Shown piece by piece: positions 1 to 8,383 of a stretch of DNA of 64,000 bases. The notes under the pieces were generated by a model. It saw nothing but the letters and a program-made list of their open reading frames with translations, did no database searches and was not told the DNA's origin. This DNA comes from CAJWPI01 sp964635015. Its GTDB lineage: Bacteria > Pseudomonadota > Gammaproteobacteria > Magnimaribacterales > Magnimaribacteraceae. Location of the stretch: assembly GCA_964635015.1 (NCBI GenBank), contig CAZWMS010000001.1, positions 46,052-110,051 of the forward strand. The letters run 5' to 3'. Positions within the stretch are counted from its first letter, which is position 1. Each line of letters opens with the position of its first letter. A program made the translations under genes and the position numbers.

Positions 1-370
1 GTTTAGTGCTTAACCCTTTTGGCAAGTGAATTACCCAGTCTATAGGTACTCTTATATATTCCCCAAATCCCCCTGAAGTATTCATTCCTAAATCATATCC
101 CGTCACTATGACTTTATCTCCTTCTTTGAAATCTCCCACTTTGGACTCAACTATTTCACCAGTTGCATCTATTCCTGGGGTATGGGGATAGTTTCTAGTT
201 ACTCCGGGGATACCCGAAGCAGACATAGCGTCTTTGTAATTTAATGAAGAATATTCAACCTTTATTAATAAATCTCCTTCTGGAAGGTCTTCAAATTTTT
301 TTTCAATTACTGATAAATTAAATCTACCGTTTTCCTCAGAAGCTTCCAGAGCCTTGAAAGTTTTACTCAT
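1..370 (-). CDS. acuI: Acryloyl-CoA reductase / YhdH-like zinc-free MDR oxidoreductase, 3' end cut by window edge
   Basis: The first 123 codons of a medium-chain reductase run off the window edge. The start is ATG at 368-370. The motif YSSLNYKDAM followed by HTPGIDATG is typical of the YhdH/AcuI branch of the MDR superfamily, whose members reduce acryloyl-CoA to propionyl-CoA with NADPH. Only the catalytic-fold N-terminus is visible; the nucleotide-binding domain lies outside. It begins 14 bases after the sohB stop, so SDR-sohB-acuI may be one transcript. The family is confident, but the substrate is inferred: other quinone-reductase-like activities are possible. Confidence 0.8.
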   Translation of the reverse strand, partial: MSKTFKALEASEENGRFNLSVIEKKFEDLPEGDLLIKVEYSSLNYKDAMSASGIPGVTRNYPHTPGIDATGEIVESKVGDFKEGDKVIVTGYDLGMNTSGGFGEYIRVPIDWVIHLPKGLSTK

Positions 371-383
371 AACAAACCTTTAA

Positions 384-1412
384 TTAATTAATAAATCTAT
401 TCTTATTAAGGATGTCTAAAATTTTATAAACACTCTTTTCTAATACAGTTTCTATTAAAGAAGCAAATTTAGCAGAGAGAGGTTTTTTTTCAAAATATTG
501 AATTTCTAGAAGTTTAAATTTTTCAGATAAATTAAGGAGGTAATCATCTGATGTCGCTATCTCATCAATTAACCCTAGTTTTTTTGCTTTATCTCCTTGC
601 CAAACTTCTCCTGTAGATACTTTAGTCACTTTTATTTTTGAACGATTCTCTTTAACAAAATCTTTAAAAACAATATGTAACTCTTCTAATTCTGAAATAA
701 ACTTATCTCTTCCTTTCTTGGTATTCTTTCCAAGCGTTGTTAAAGTCCTTTTAAATTTTCCAGCTGTATGCATCTCAATATCTATGTTCTGCTTTTTAAG
801 CAACCTATGGAAATTAGGAAGTTGAGCTATTACACCTATAGAGCCAACTATTGCCCAAGGAGCTGCTATTATTTTGTTAGCTACACATGACATCAGATAG
901 CCGCCACTTGCAGCTACTTTGTCAATGCATACTGTTAGGTTAATTTTACTATTAACTAATCTCTTAAGTTCTGCAGCACATAGCCCATAGGCATAAGCAG
1001 AACCTCCCCCACTTTCGACCTTTAAAACTACTTCTTTACATTTAACTTTAGAAGAAAGAATTGCATTTATTTCTTGTTTTAGTTTGTCCACTCCAGAAGC
1101 TTGAATATCTCCTTTAAAATCCAAAACATATACTATTTCTTTTGGCTTCTTCTTAAGTTCTTTCTTTTTCTGTTTAGATCTTTCTTTTAAGAAACTCTTA
1201 TAGTCTTTAGCTCCCATTGCAGCGCCTTTTAAACTTACCCCTATCTCTTCAAGCTTTTCTGATAAATTTTTTACAACTATCCTGCCTTTATCTGAATCTA
1301 ATTTATTCTTTTTAGAATTAGCTATAACCAAGATGGGAATCAATATAGCAACAAGAACTGTTACTACTTTTAAAAGAAAGAATGCATAAGATAATAGTAA
1401 ATCAATCATCAT
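384..1412 (-). CDS. sohB: SohB-like inner-membrane serine peptidase (S49 family)
   Basis: This 342-residue membrane-anchored peptidase of the SppA/SohB S49 clan is thought to cleave membrane-embedded peptides or proteins. It has an N-terminal membrane segment (about residues 5-30), then a Lys-rich linker (about 70-92), then the ClpP-like peptidase domain. The nucleophile is probably Ser169 in the motif AASGGY. The general base is Lys219 or Lys221 in AGKFKR, matching the S49 Ser-Lys dyad. Length and architecture match E. coli SohB (about 350 residues). It starts 1-2 bases from the SDR stop, which suggests translational coupling. Confidence 0.9.
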   Translation of the reverse strand: MMIDLLLSYAFFLLKVVTVLVAILIPILVIANSKKNKLDSDKGRIVVKNLSEKLEEIGVSLKGAAMGAKDYKSFLKERSKQKKKELKKKPKEIVYVLDFKGDIQASGVDKLKQEINAILSSKVKCKEVVLKVESGGGSAYAYGLCAAELKRLVNSKINLTVCIDKVAASGGYLMSCVANKIIAAPWAIVGSIGVIAQLPNFHRLLKKQNIDIEMHTAGKFKRTLTTLGKNTKKGRDKFISELEELHIVFKDFVKENRSKIKVTKVSTGEVWQGDKAKKLGLIDEIATSDDYLLNLSEKFKLLEIQYFEKKPLSAKFASLIETVLEKSVYKILDILNKNRFIN

Positions 1413-1413
1413 A

Positions 1414-2181
1414 TTATTTAGGAGCCATCCTTATTCCACCATCCAACCTAATGGTTTCACCATTAAGGAAGGGATTTTCTACTATATGTTTTGCTAGTGA
1501 AGCATATTCTTCTGGTAAACCCAATCTTTTAGGAAATTGAGTCATCTCTATTAATGGGAGTCTTACTTCATCTGTAGCCATGGACATCATTGGAGTATCA
1601 AATATCCCTGGAGCTATAGTGTTCACCCTAATACCCATTCTGGCTAAATCTCTTGCAATCGGCAAGGTCATTCCTACCACTCCCCCTTTACTAGCGCTGT
1701 ATGCTGCTTGGCCAATTTGACCGTCAAAAGCTGCGACTGAAGCTGTATTAATTATTACTCCACATTCGCCATCTTTCTCTGGCTTGTTTTTTCCCATTTC
1801 TACTGCGACCAGCCTAATAACATTAAAAGTACCAGTGAGGTTAATATCTAATACTGTTTTAAAATAATCAAGAGGGTGTGCGCCATCTCTTCCAACAGTT
1901 TTACTTGCACTTCCTATACCCGCACAATTTATTGCTATATGTATAGCTCCAAATTTCTTCATAGTAGCATCAATTGCAGAAGCTACCGAGCCTTCATCAG
2001 TTACATTGGCAGTATAAAAAGAGGCTTCTTTGCCTAAAGATTCTAGTTCTTTTTTAGCATTTTCTTCATTTAAGTCTAAAAGCATAATTCTTGCTCCTTC
2101 TAAACTAAGAGCTCTTGCTGTTGCAAGACCTAGACCAGATGCTCCACCTGTAATTAATGCTACTTTTCCTGAAACCTTCAT
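1414..2181 (-). CDS. Short-chain dehydrogenase, 3-hydroxyacyl-CoA dehydrogenase type 2 (HSD10)-like
   Basis: This 255-residue classical SDR has the NAD-binding TGGASGLG motif near residue 10 and the active-site YSASK motif. The stretch RDGAHPLDYFKTVLDINLTGTF and a C-terminal GGIRM resemble HSD10-type 3-hydroxyacyl-CoA dehydrogenases, which oxidise 3-hydroxyacyl-CoA in beta-oxidation or branched-chain breakdown. An upstream in-frame ATG exists at 2214, but a good AGGAG lies just before the ATG at 2179-2181, and the protein then begins in the usual way (MKVSGKVALITGG). The neighbouring AcuI-like gene also suits acyl-CoA metabolism. The exact substrate is inference. Confidence 0.85.
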   Translation of the reverse strand: MKVSGKVALITGGASGLGLATARALSLEGARIMLLDLNEENAKKELESLGKEASFYTANVTDEGSVASAIDATMKKFGAIHIAINCAGIGSASKTVGRDGAHPLDYFKTVLDINLTGTFNVIRLVAVEMGKNKPEKDGECGVIINTASVAAFDGQIGQAAYSASKGGVVGMTLPIARDLARMGIRVNTIAPGIFDTPMMSMATDEVRLPLIEMTQFPKRLGLPEEYASLAKHIVENPFLNGETIRLDGGIRMAPK

Positions 2182-2250
2182 AATTTCTCCTAAGAACTTA
2201 AAGAAGAGTCGCATCTTACACGATAAAACCTTCTAAAAAAACCTAACAAA

Positions 2251-2293
2251 TATATGCACCTTGATTGGAGCTATATGCACCATTAGCAAGCAT
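2251..2293 (+). promoter_or_regulatory. Tandem NtrC-like enhancer sites
   Basis: A 10-base direct repeat (TATATGCACC) occurs at 2251-2260 and 2272-2281, exactly 21 bases apart, or two helical turns. The first copy reads TGCACC, six bases, GGAGCT, close in form and 18-base length to the NtrC consensus TGCACC-N6-GGTGCA. The second copy keeps only the left half-site well. The sites lie about 85-105 bases upstream of the predicted start of the sigma-54-like promoter at 2341, which is a usual enhancer distance. The binding protein is inferred. Confidence 0.5.
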
Positions 2294-2340
2294 TAATACA
2301 GAAAAGATCATATAAAACATCTCTAAATATATAAAAAGAT

Positions 2341-2356
2341 TGGTATATAACTTGCA
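2341..2356 (+). promoter_or_regulatory. Sigma-54 (-24/-12) promoter candidate
   Basis: The sequence TGGTATATAACTTGCA matches the sigma-54 pattern TGGCACG-N4-TTGCW, with the essential GG (2342-2343) and GC (2354-2355) separated by exactly ten bases. The predicted start of transcription is near 2367, about 38 bases before the ATG of the secreted Gcw_chp gene. Two NtrC-like sites lie upstream. This is a single-site pattern match in AT-rich DNA, so it could be chance; the presence of rpoN in this genome is unknown. Confidence 0.5.
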
Positions 2357-2404
2357 TAAATAAGTATGAGATCATCATAAATTAAAGAATAGGAGATATT
2401 TATT

Positions 2405-3025
2405 ATGAAAATTTTTAAATTAATATTGATTTATTTATTAACTATTAATTTTTCTTCCCTATCAGCAGCAGAATTTGAGTCAAATGTCGCGATAACTTCA
2501 GACTATATATGGAGAGGGTGGACGCAGGGTAATGAAGATCCTTCAATCTCCGGAGGTTTTGACATAACAGGAGACAATGGATTATATTTTGGAACCTGGG
2601 CTGCAAGTGTCACAGGAGGAACTGAACTAGACTATTACTTTGGTTATGCAAATGAGACTGAAGATGGGTTTGGCTATGATATTGGATATATAGGATATAC
2701 ATATCCCCAGCATGATTCAGCTCTTGGCCTAGACTGGGATTTCGAAGAAATTTATTTAGGTTTATCATATAGTTTTTTTGGACTTATTTACTCTTCAGGG
2801 CAGGATGATGCAGAAGATAATTTAGAGTTTTCTTTATCACTTGGAGAAAGCGGCTTAGCTGCATCATTTGGACAATACGATAATATCGGGGACTACTACT
2901 CTATAACTTATGATCTCCCTATTAAATTGGCTGGATTAGCAGTTTCTCTAGGTTATAGCGATCTAAGTGCAGATGGAGACTCTACTCTTGATGAAGATGG
3001 ATTTTTTATAACCTTTTCTATGTAA
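2405..3025 (+). CDS. Secreted beta-barrel-like protein, Gcw_chp family (TIGR02001)
   Basis: This is a 206-residue protein with a signal peptide (about residues 1-22, cut after LSAAE). The mature part is rich in Gly, Tyr and Asp and has alternating hydrophobic strands (SDYIWRGWTQ, GGFDI, YFGTWAAS, LDYYFGY, DIGYIGYTYP). These features match the Gcw_chp family, a predicted small outer-membrane barrel of unknown function in proteobacteria. A GGAGATAT ribosome site precedes the ATG. The upstream sigma-54-like promoter suggests nitrogen control, and homologues are often near glnK/amtB (recalled from general knowledge). No transport substrate can be read from the sequence. Confidence 0.8.
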   Translation: MKIFKLILIYLLTINFSSLSAAEFESNVAITSDYIWRGWTQGNEDPSISGGFDITGDNGLYFGTWAASVTGGTELDYYFGYANETEDGFGYDIGYIGYTYPQHDSALGLDWDFEEIYLGLSYSFFGLIYSSGQDDAEDNLEFSLSLGESGLAASFGQYDNIGDYYSITYDLPIKLAGLAVSLGYSDLSADGDSTLDEDGFFITFSM

Positions 3026-3034
3026 TTAATAGCA

Positions 3035-3072
3035 AAGCAAAAAAGCCAGAAGAGAATCTAGCTTTTTTGCTT
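3035..3072. terminator. Bidirectional intrinsic terminator between convergent genes
   Basis: A perfect 12-base inverted repeat (AAGCAAAAAAGC at 3035-3046 and its complement at 3061-3072) flanks a 14-base loop. The A/T runs give a U-tract on either strand. It lies between the + strand Gcw_chp gene (ends 3025) and the minus-strand acyltransferase, and it covers the stop codon and last four codons of the latter. Confidence 0.7.
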
Positions 3073-4188
3073 GTTGATCAGAGGTGCGGCATAGGTAAGT
3101 AATATCTTTTCTCTCACGACAATATCTTGATCTATTAATCTCGACATTAATAATTTATTTGTTTCTTCAGAGAGTAGAGATTCATCAAATATTCCATATT
3201 TGCTGTCTCGTTTAGAAAGTTCGTAGGCAGCTGCATGGTTAATTGGCCAAAGCTTAAAATTTTGAATAATTTGTTTGTCTATAACTCTAACTAAATCAGC
3301 CATTTCACCTTTAAATCCTTTGAGAGATTTACATATGTGAAGATGAACTCTTCCTTTTTGTCCTATAATTCCTTGAATAAGTTCATTGATACCGCGTTCA
3401 TTGTTCTCTCCTTTTGATAAACTTCCCAATTCTTTCCAACGCTTTGCTTTTACTCCGTCTAAAGGGTCAAGTTCATAAGAAATAACAATGGGGGTTAGGT
3501 TTACTTGTGAAACCCACTCTTCTATAGAATGTTTCTTCCTTTGATCTAAGTGGAGCATTTTCAGTACAGCTTCATCAGTAAAGTCATTTCCATCTATTGC
3601 TCTTCCTTCTTTCTGAGCTATCCAGACGCTCTCTTTGTCTTTTTCTATAGAGAGGTTTATATATTTAGACAATCTAGAAAGTTTCTTGAATGTTTCTTTT
3701 GCGCCAGATATATTTCTATGCACAACGAAACTTTTATTTAATCTCATAATTTTTTCTGCATATCCTCCATCCAATAGATTGTCTCCTATTGCAATCCTTA
3801 CAGTATCGTTCTGTCTTTGAAAAAGAAAAAAATTTAAGAAAAGAGAATCAAGTGAAATATCGCGATGATTACCAATAAATATTGTCGGCTTTTTTAAAAA
3901 GTTTTTTTCCCCTGAAATAGAAAAACCTAAAGTTGTATTGTTTATCATAACTTCTACCAGTGGAGCGAGAGATGATTGAAAGCCCCTTATCGACTTTGCC
4001 TCTCCAAAGATACTTTTAAACTTATTTCTTATAAGATTTCTTGTAAACCCTATAAATATCTTGGAAAGAGTTGGATAGTTAATTTTGGCCAAAGCTTCAA
4101 AAAGATTTTTATCTTTCAAAAGACCAAATACTACTTTCTCTACCTCTTCATCATGGAAGGGTCTTATAGATTTAAAGGGATCATTCAA
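3058..4188 (-). CDS. PlsC-like glycerol(-phosphate) acyltransferase
   Basis: This 376-residue protein contains the acyltransferase motif I in a variant form, NHRDISLD (canonical NHxxxxD), at about residues 108-115. It probably transfers acyl chains from acyl-CoA or acyl-ACP onto a glycerol or lyso-lipid acceptor at the inner face of the membrane. No ATG fits the start: the frame is closed by a TAA at 4207-4209, so TTG at 4186-4188 is the likely start. It follows oadB by 13 bases and probably shares the oad transcript. The acceptor is not known; related proteins are annotated only as glycerol acyltransferases. Confidence 0.75.
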   Translation of the reverse strand: MNDPFKSIRPFHDEEVEKVVFGLLKDKNLFEALAKINYPTLSKIFIGFTRNLIRNKFKSIFGEAKSIRGFQSSLAPLVEVMINNTTLGFSISGEKNFLKKPTIFIGNHRDISLDSLFLNFFLFQRQNDTVRIAIGDNLLDGGYAEKIMRLNKSFVVHRNISGAKETFKKLSRLSKYINLSIEKDKESVWIAQKEGRAIDGNDFTDEAVLKMLHLDQRKKHSIEEWVSQVNLTPIVISYELDPLDGVKAKRWKELGSLSKGENNERGINELIQGIIGQKGRVHLHICKSLKGFKGEMADLVRVIDKQIIQNFKLWPINHAAAYELSKRDSKYGIFDESLLSEETNKLLMSRLIDQDIVVREKILLTYAAPLINKQKS

Positions 4189-4201
4189 ATTTAGCTTTAA
4201 T

Positions 4202-5320
4202 CTAAGTTAAGAGGCTAATCATTATTCCTGCTGCTATTGTTGAACCTATAACTCCTGCAACATTTGGACCCATAGCATGCATTAAAAGAAAATTTTGTGG
4301 GTTTTCTTCCAAACCCACCTTATTTACTACTCTAGCAGCCATAGGAACTGCAGAGACACCTGCAGCACCTATAAGTGGATTAATTTTAGTTGTTGAAAAA
4401 ACATTCATTAATTTAGCCATTAATACTCCACTGGCAGTACCAATAGAAAAAGCAATAGCTCCCAATAAAAGAATTCCTAAAGTTTCTAACTCCAAGAATC
4501 CTTCTGCTTTTAACTTTGATCCAACTGAAAGTCCCAAAAAGATTGTAACTATGTTAATGAGTGAGTTTTGAACAGTATTACTTAATCTATCAACTACTCC
4601 AGATTCTCTCATTAAATTCCCCAGGCAAAACATTCCTAATAAAGGTGCTGAAGCAGGAAGAATTAAAGCTACAATCAAAACAAGTAATAAGGGGAAAAGA
4701 ATTTTTTCAACTTGACTTACCTGTCTTAACTGAACCATCTGAATTTTTCTTTCATTTTTATTTGTAAACAAACGCATTATTGGGGGTTGGATTAATGGTA
4801 CCAGGGCCATATAAGAGTAGGCTGCTACCGCAATAGCTCCTAATAAGTCAGGTGCTAATATACTAGAAACATAAATAGCTGTTGGCCCATCAGCTCCTCC
4901 AATTATCCCTATAGCAGCAGCATCTCTAATAGAAAATTCTACAACTCCAAGAATAGAAAGCCCCACAGCGCCGAAAATTGTAACGAAGATTCCTACTTGT
5001 GCTGCAGCACCAAGTAACATGGTTTTAGGATTAGCTAATAAAGGTCCAAAATCAGTTAATGCACCAACTCCCATAAAGATGATTAAAGGAAAAGCTGTTG
5101 TCTTAATACCACTTTCATAAAAGAAATATAATATTCCTCCTGGATCTGCCAAACCTGCTTCAGGGATATTGGCTAATAAACCTCCGAATCCTATAGGTAA
5201 AAGAAGAAGTGGTTCAAATTTTTTAGAAATAGCTAAATACAAGAGAAGTAAACATATGAATATCATGCTCACTTGGCCAAATGACAATTTTGTTATTCCT
5301 ATAATTGAAAAAATTTCCAT
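4202..5320 (-). CDS. oadB: Oxaloacetate decarboxylase beta subunit (sodium pump)
   Basis: This 372-residue integral membrane subunit couples decarboxylation of carboxybiotin to sodium export. Many hydrophobic segments fill the whole length. The conserved GGADGPTAIYVSS stretch (about residues 140-153), which carries the sodium-site Asp, is intact, as is the Gly-rich C-terminal GAAGVSAVPMAARV. It sits three bases downstream of oadA in the order G-A-B that is usual for this pump. Related beta subunits serve methylmalonyl-CoA decarboxylase, but the carboxyltransferase domain of the neighbouring alpha subunit indicates oxaloacetate. Confidence 0.93.
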   Translation of the reverse strand: MEIFSIIGITKLSFGQVSMIFICLLLLYLAISKKFEPLLLLPIGFGGLLANIPEAGLADPGGILYFFYESGIKTTAFPLIIFMGVGALTDFGPLLANPKTMLLGAAAQVGIFVTIFGAVGLSILGVVEFSIRDAAAIGIIGGADGPTAIYVSSILAPDLLGAIAVAAYSYMALVPLIQPPIMRLFTNKNERKIQMVQLRQVSQVEKILFPLLLVLIVALILPASAPLLGMFCLGNLMRESGVVDRLSNTVQNSLINIVTIFLGLSVGSKLKAEGFLELETLGILLLGAIAFSIGTASGVLMAKLMNVFSTTKINPLIGAAGVSAVPMAARVVNKVGLEENPQNFLLMHAMGPNVAGVIGSTIAAGIMISLLT

Positions 5321-5323
5321 ATA

Positions 5324-7078
5324 TTAAGTAACAAGCACCATATCCTGATCTACCTCAACTTCGTCACCCTCTGAAATTAGAATTGAATCCACTACTCCTT
5401 CGTAAGTTGATTGAACTTCCGTTTCCATTTTCATTGCCTCTAGTACAACTATTACTTGCCCTGATGATATTTTATCTCCTTTGGCAACTAAAACTTTGTG
5501 AACATTTCCTGAAAGAGGACTCTTTATACTGTTACCCAAAGAACTTTCATCTTTCTCCGCAACATCCTTAGGTTTATTTAAAGCTCCTTGATCTAATATT
5601 TCAGCTTCAGAATTAGATACATGAACATTAAATTTCTTTCCCTCAACCTCTACTGAGTAAAAACCATCACCTTTATCCAAAACTGTAGAGGGGTTTTCCT
5701 CAAAAAAAGTCTTGTCATTTCTGTTACAGAAAAATTTTTCTGCTACTTTTGGAAAAATAGAATATATAAGTAAATCTTCATCAGAATTTAAATCAGCATC
5801 AAAATTTAATTCTTTGTGTTTCTTATTAAAACTTTTATTTAAATTATCTAATTCGGGTTCTATTAAATCAGCAGGTCTACATTCAATTAGTTTTTTGTCC
5901 CCTATGGCTAATTTTTGTACATCCTTATTAACCTCTGCTGGTGTTTTTCCATAAGCTCCTAAAAGGAGATCTCTAGTCTCTTTGGAAATATTTTTGTATC
6001 TTTCTCCTGCCATAACATTTAAAACAGCTTGGGTTCCTACTATTTGCGATGTAGGTGTTACTAGTGGAATAAAACCTAAATCTTCTCTTACTTTAGGTAT
6101 CTCCTCAAGGACTTCATTTAACTTATTGCTAGCTCTTTGTTCTTTTAATTGATTCTCCATGTTAGTAAACATCCCTCCCGGTACCTGAGCTACCAATATC
6201 CTTGAATCTACTCCTTTCAGTGAGCCTTCAAATTTAGAATATTTAGCTCTAATAGATCTAAAATATGCGGCTATCTCTTCAAGAACTTGTAAATTTAAAC
6301 CTGTATCTCTTTGCGTTTCTTGAAGAATAGCTACTAGTGATTCTGTTGCAGAATGGCCATATGTCATACTCATAGATGAAATTGAAGTATCAACATTGTC
6401 AATACCAGCTTCAATTGCTTTCAAAGCAGTAGCTGTAGACATTCCAGTTGTTGCATGACTGTGCATGTGAATGGGGATATTGAGGCTTTCTTTTAAGTTA
6501 GAAACAAGTTCATATGCCACATAAGGTTTAAGAAGGCCAGCCATATCTTTAATGGCTAGAGAGTGGGCACCAAGATCTTCTATTTCTTTAGATAAATCAA
6601 TCCAAGTTTGGAGGGTATGAACTGGGCTTATTGTATAAGATATAGTTCCTTGCGCATGCTTATCATTCTCTATAACTGCTTCTATAGCTGTCTTGAGATT
6701 CCTTACATCATTCATAGCATCAAATACTCTGAAAACATCCACCCCATTTTTTACACTCACATCAACAAATTTTTTGACCACATCGTCAGCGTAATGTCGA
6801 TATCCAAGTATATTTTGACCTCTTAACAACATTTGTTGGTTTGTATTCGGCATAGCTTTCTTTAATTCTCTTATTCTTTCCCAAGGATCTTCCCCTAAAT
6901 ATCTTATGCAAGCATCAAAGGTAGCTCCACCCCAAGATTCAACAGACCAAAATCCGACGCTATCAATTTTCTCAGCTATAGGTAACATATCATCTAATCT
7001 CATACGAGTAGCAAAAAGAGACTGAGACGCATCTCTAAGGACTACATCTGTAATGCCAAGTGGTTTATCTGATTTCAT
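5324..7078 (-). CDS. oadA: Oxaloacetate decarboxylase alpha subunit, biotin-containing
   Basis: This 584-residue cytoplasmic subunit moves CO2 from oxaloacetate to biotin. The N-terminal carboxyltransferase TIM barrel opens with TDVVLRDASQSL (metal-ligand Asp16) and contains the HMHSHATTGM metal site. A conserved C-terminal linker follows. The biotinyl domain ends the protein with the EAMKMETEV motif; the biotin-bearing lysine is about Lys550. Length matches E. coli/Klebsiella OadA (about 590). It is translated in one operon with oadG (2-base gap) and oadB (3-base gap). A pyruvate carboxylase subunit B is the only serious alternative, and oadB/oadG argue against that. Confidence 0.95.
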   Translation of the reverse strand: MKSDKPLGITDVVLRDASQSLFATRMRLDDMLPIAEKIDSVGFWSVESWGGATFDACIRYLGEDPWERIRELKKAMPNTNQQMLLRGQNILGYRHYADDVVKKFVDVSVKNGVDVFRVFDAMNDVRNLKTAIEAVIENDKHAQGTISYTISPVHTLQTWIDLSKEIEDLGAHSLAIKDMAGLLKPYVAYELVSNLKESLNIPIHMHSHATTGMSTATALKAIEAGIDNVDTSISSMSMTYGHSATESLVAILQETQRDTGLNLQVLEEIAAYFRSIRAKYSKFEGSLKGVDSRILVAQVPGGMFTNMENQLKEQRASNKLNEVLEEIPKVREDLGFIPLVTPTSQIVGTQAVLNVMAGERYKNISKETRDLLLGAYGKTPAEVNKDVQKLAIGDKKLIECRPADLIEPELDNLNKSFNKKHKELNFDADLNSDEDLLIYSIFPKVAEKFFCNRNDKTFFEENPSTVLDKGDGFYSVEVEGKKFNVHVSNSEAEILDQGALNKPKDVAEKDESSLGNSIKSPLSGNVHKVLVAKGDKISSGQVIVVLEAMKMETEVQSTYEGVVDSILISEGDEVEVDQDMVLVT

Positions 7079-7080
7079 CT

Positions 7081-7293
7081 TTATTTATTCTTATTGTGGA
7101 ATTGTATTGCTGCTTCCTTTGCTACCCTTCTGAAAGTTGAGTCATCAGGCTCATCTTCAGATCCCAAATCAAATGAAGAAACAAATTTAGACATAAGCTG
7201 TGTTAGAAGAATTAGTACACAAAGAAATACAAAAACCATAGTCATTCCATACATTAATAAATCTAGTGCTTCTGTTATTAGTGGATTTTGCAA
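7081..7293 (-). CDS. oadG: Oxaloacetate decarboxylase gamma subunit
   Basis: This 70-residue small subunit stabilises the alpha-beta complex and helps in zinc-assisted decarboxylation. It has one N-terminal membrane helix (about residues 13-34, MYGMTMVFVFLCVLILL) and a charged tail, as in the OadG family. The start codon appears to be TTG at 7291-7293; an internal ATG would remove the family-typical N-terminus (ITEALDLLMYGM). It is the first gene of the oad operon. A 15-base tandem repeat lies just upstream in the likely promoter region. Confidence 0.88.
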   Translation of the reverse strand: MQNPLITEALDLLMYGMTMVFVFLCVLILLTQLMSKFVSSFDLGSEDEPDDSTFRRVAKEAAIQFHNKNK

Positions 7294-7304
7294 ACTTACT
7301 ACTT

Positions 7305-7347
7305 AATATGAAATTTTAAAATATGAAATTTTAACATATCAAATTTA
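7305..7347. repeat. 15-base tandem repeat, about 2.8 copies, upstream of oadG
   Basis: The unit AATATGAAATTTTAA occurs exactly at 7305-7319 and 7320-7334, followed by a degenerate third copy (CATATCAAATTTA, 7335-7347). It fills most of the 61-base gap between the hydrolase stop and oadG, where the oad promoter should be. Confidence 0.8.
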
Positions 7348-7354
7348 TGCCTAA

Positions 7355-8308
7355 CTAATGATCAGATAGAAAGTCTACTAAAGCAGGTGCAACCTGAGAA
7401 GGTTGTCTGTAGGTAATGTCGTGTGTTCCCCCTTCAATTGTAAGTAATTTAGCTGTTGGTATTCTTTCAAGTAATTCTTTAGACCCTTCGTAAGAAACCA
7501 CACCATCTTTTGTTCCCCAAGCAACAAAAACTGGAATTTTTTTCTTACCTAAATTGGAATACATTTTCCTAGTATCAAAAAGGTTAAAGTTTCTTACAGT
7601 CGAAAGTAAAGATTCTACAAATCCAGAAAAGGCTAGTTGTTTCTTAAAATTAATTAAGAATTCTTCTTGATTAATAGAAAATTGGTCATCACTATAAGAA
7701 GTTTCAGACATTTGCCCAATCCCATATATTCTGTTACCAAATACATGCCAAAACCATTCACCTATGATGGGTTTTGTTATCCAATTATTTGGTAAAGATA
7801 TGTTTTGCATAAAACCTGCGGGAGCAATCATGGAGACTGTTTTCACTCTTTCGGGATATTTATCTGCAAAATATCCAATTATTGGTCCTCCCATGGAATA
7901 GCCTACTAGATTAACTGGTTCTTCTAAACCCAAGTTATTTAGCAGCTCTTTTAAAGATTCTACATACAATTCCTTATTATATTTTATTCTAGGCCTATCA
8001 GAATAACCCCTTCCATAGTGATCATAAACAAGCACGGAATAACCTCCATCTAAAAGAAAATCTAACATTCCATTCCAGACAAAACTGGGAGTAGAGAATC
8101 CATGAACAAGTACTATAATTTTTTTTGAAACTCCTCTATGCTTAGATTCGTGTAACTTATAATAAAGATTCCCATTTGATAGCTTCACAAGATTCCCTTC
8201 CTTGGGTGCCTCTTCTTCTTTTATATCTTTTAAAGGAAGAGTTTTAAAAAAATAAGGTATTACAATACACAGTAAAGAGACTGAAAAGATTAAGAAGATA
8301 ATATACAT
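7355..8308 (-). CDS. Membrane-anchored alpha/beta hydrolase
   Basis: This hydrolase of about 317 residues has one N-terminal membrane segment (about residues 2-22). The fold shows the oxyanion region VLVHGFSTPS, the nucleophile elbow GYSMGGP (Ser about 138) and the late His in EGGTHDITY (about 297). Esters, lactones or acyl chains are possible substrates; the sequence does not choose. The start is taken as ATG at 8306-8308; an in-frame TTG three codons upstream is an alternative. It ends 61 bases before the oadG start, so it may be read separately from the oad genes. Confidence 0.78.
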   Translation of the reverse strand: MYIIFLIFSVSLLCIVIPYFFKTLPLKDIKEEEAPKEGNLVKLSNGNLYYKLHESKHRGVSKKIIVLVHGFSTPSFVWNGMLDFLLDGGYSVLVYDHYGRGYSDRPRIKYNKELYVESLKELLNNLGLEEPVNLVGYSMGGPIIGYFADKYPERVKTVSMIAPAGFMQNISLPNNWITKPIIGEWFWHVFGNRIYGIGQMSETSYSDDQFSINQEEFLINFKKQLAFSGFVESLLSTVRNFNLFDTRKMYSNLGKKKIPVFVAWGTKDGVVSYEGSKELLERIPTAKLLTIEGGTHDITYRQPSQVAPALVDFLSDH

Positions 8309-8383
8309 TTCATACAATTACTTATTCCAATAAGACTGTTAGTATTTATAAAGTTAATTATAAGAAAATTTCTTAAGAATGAC

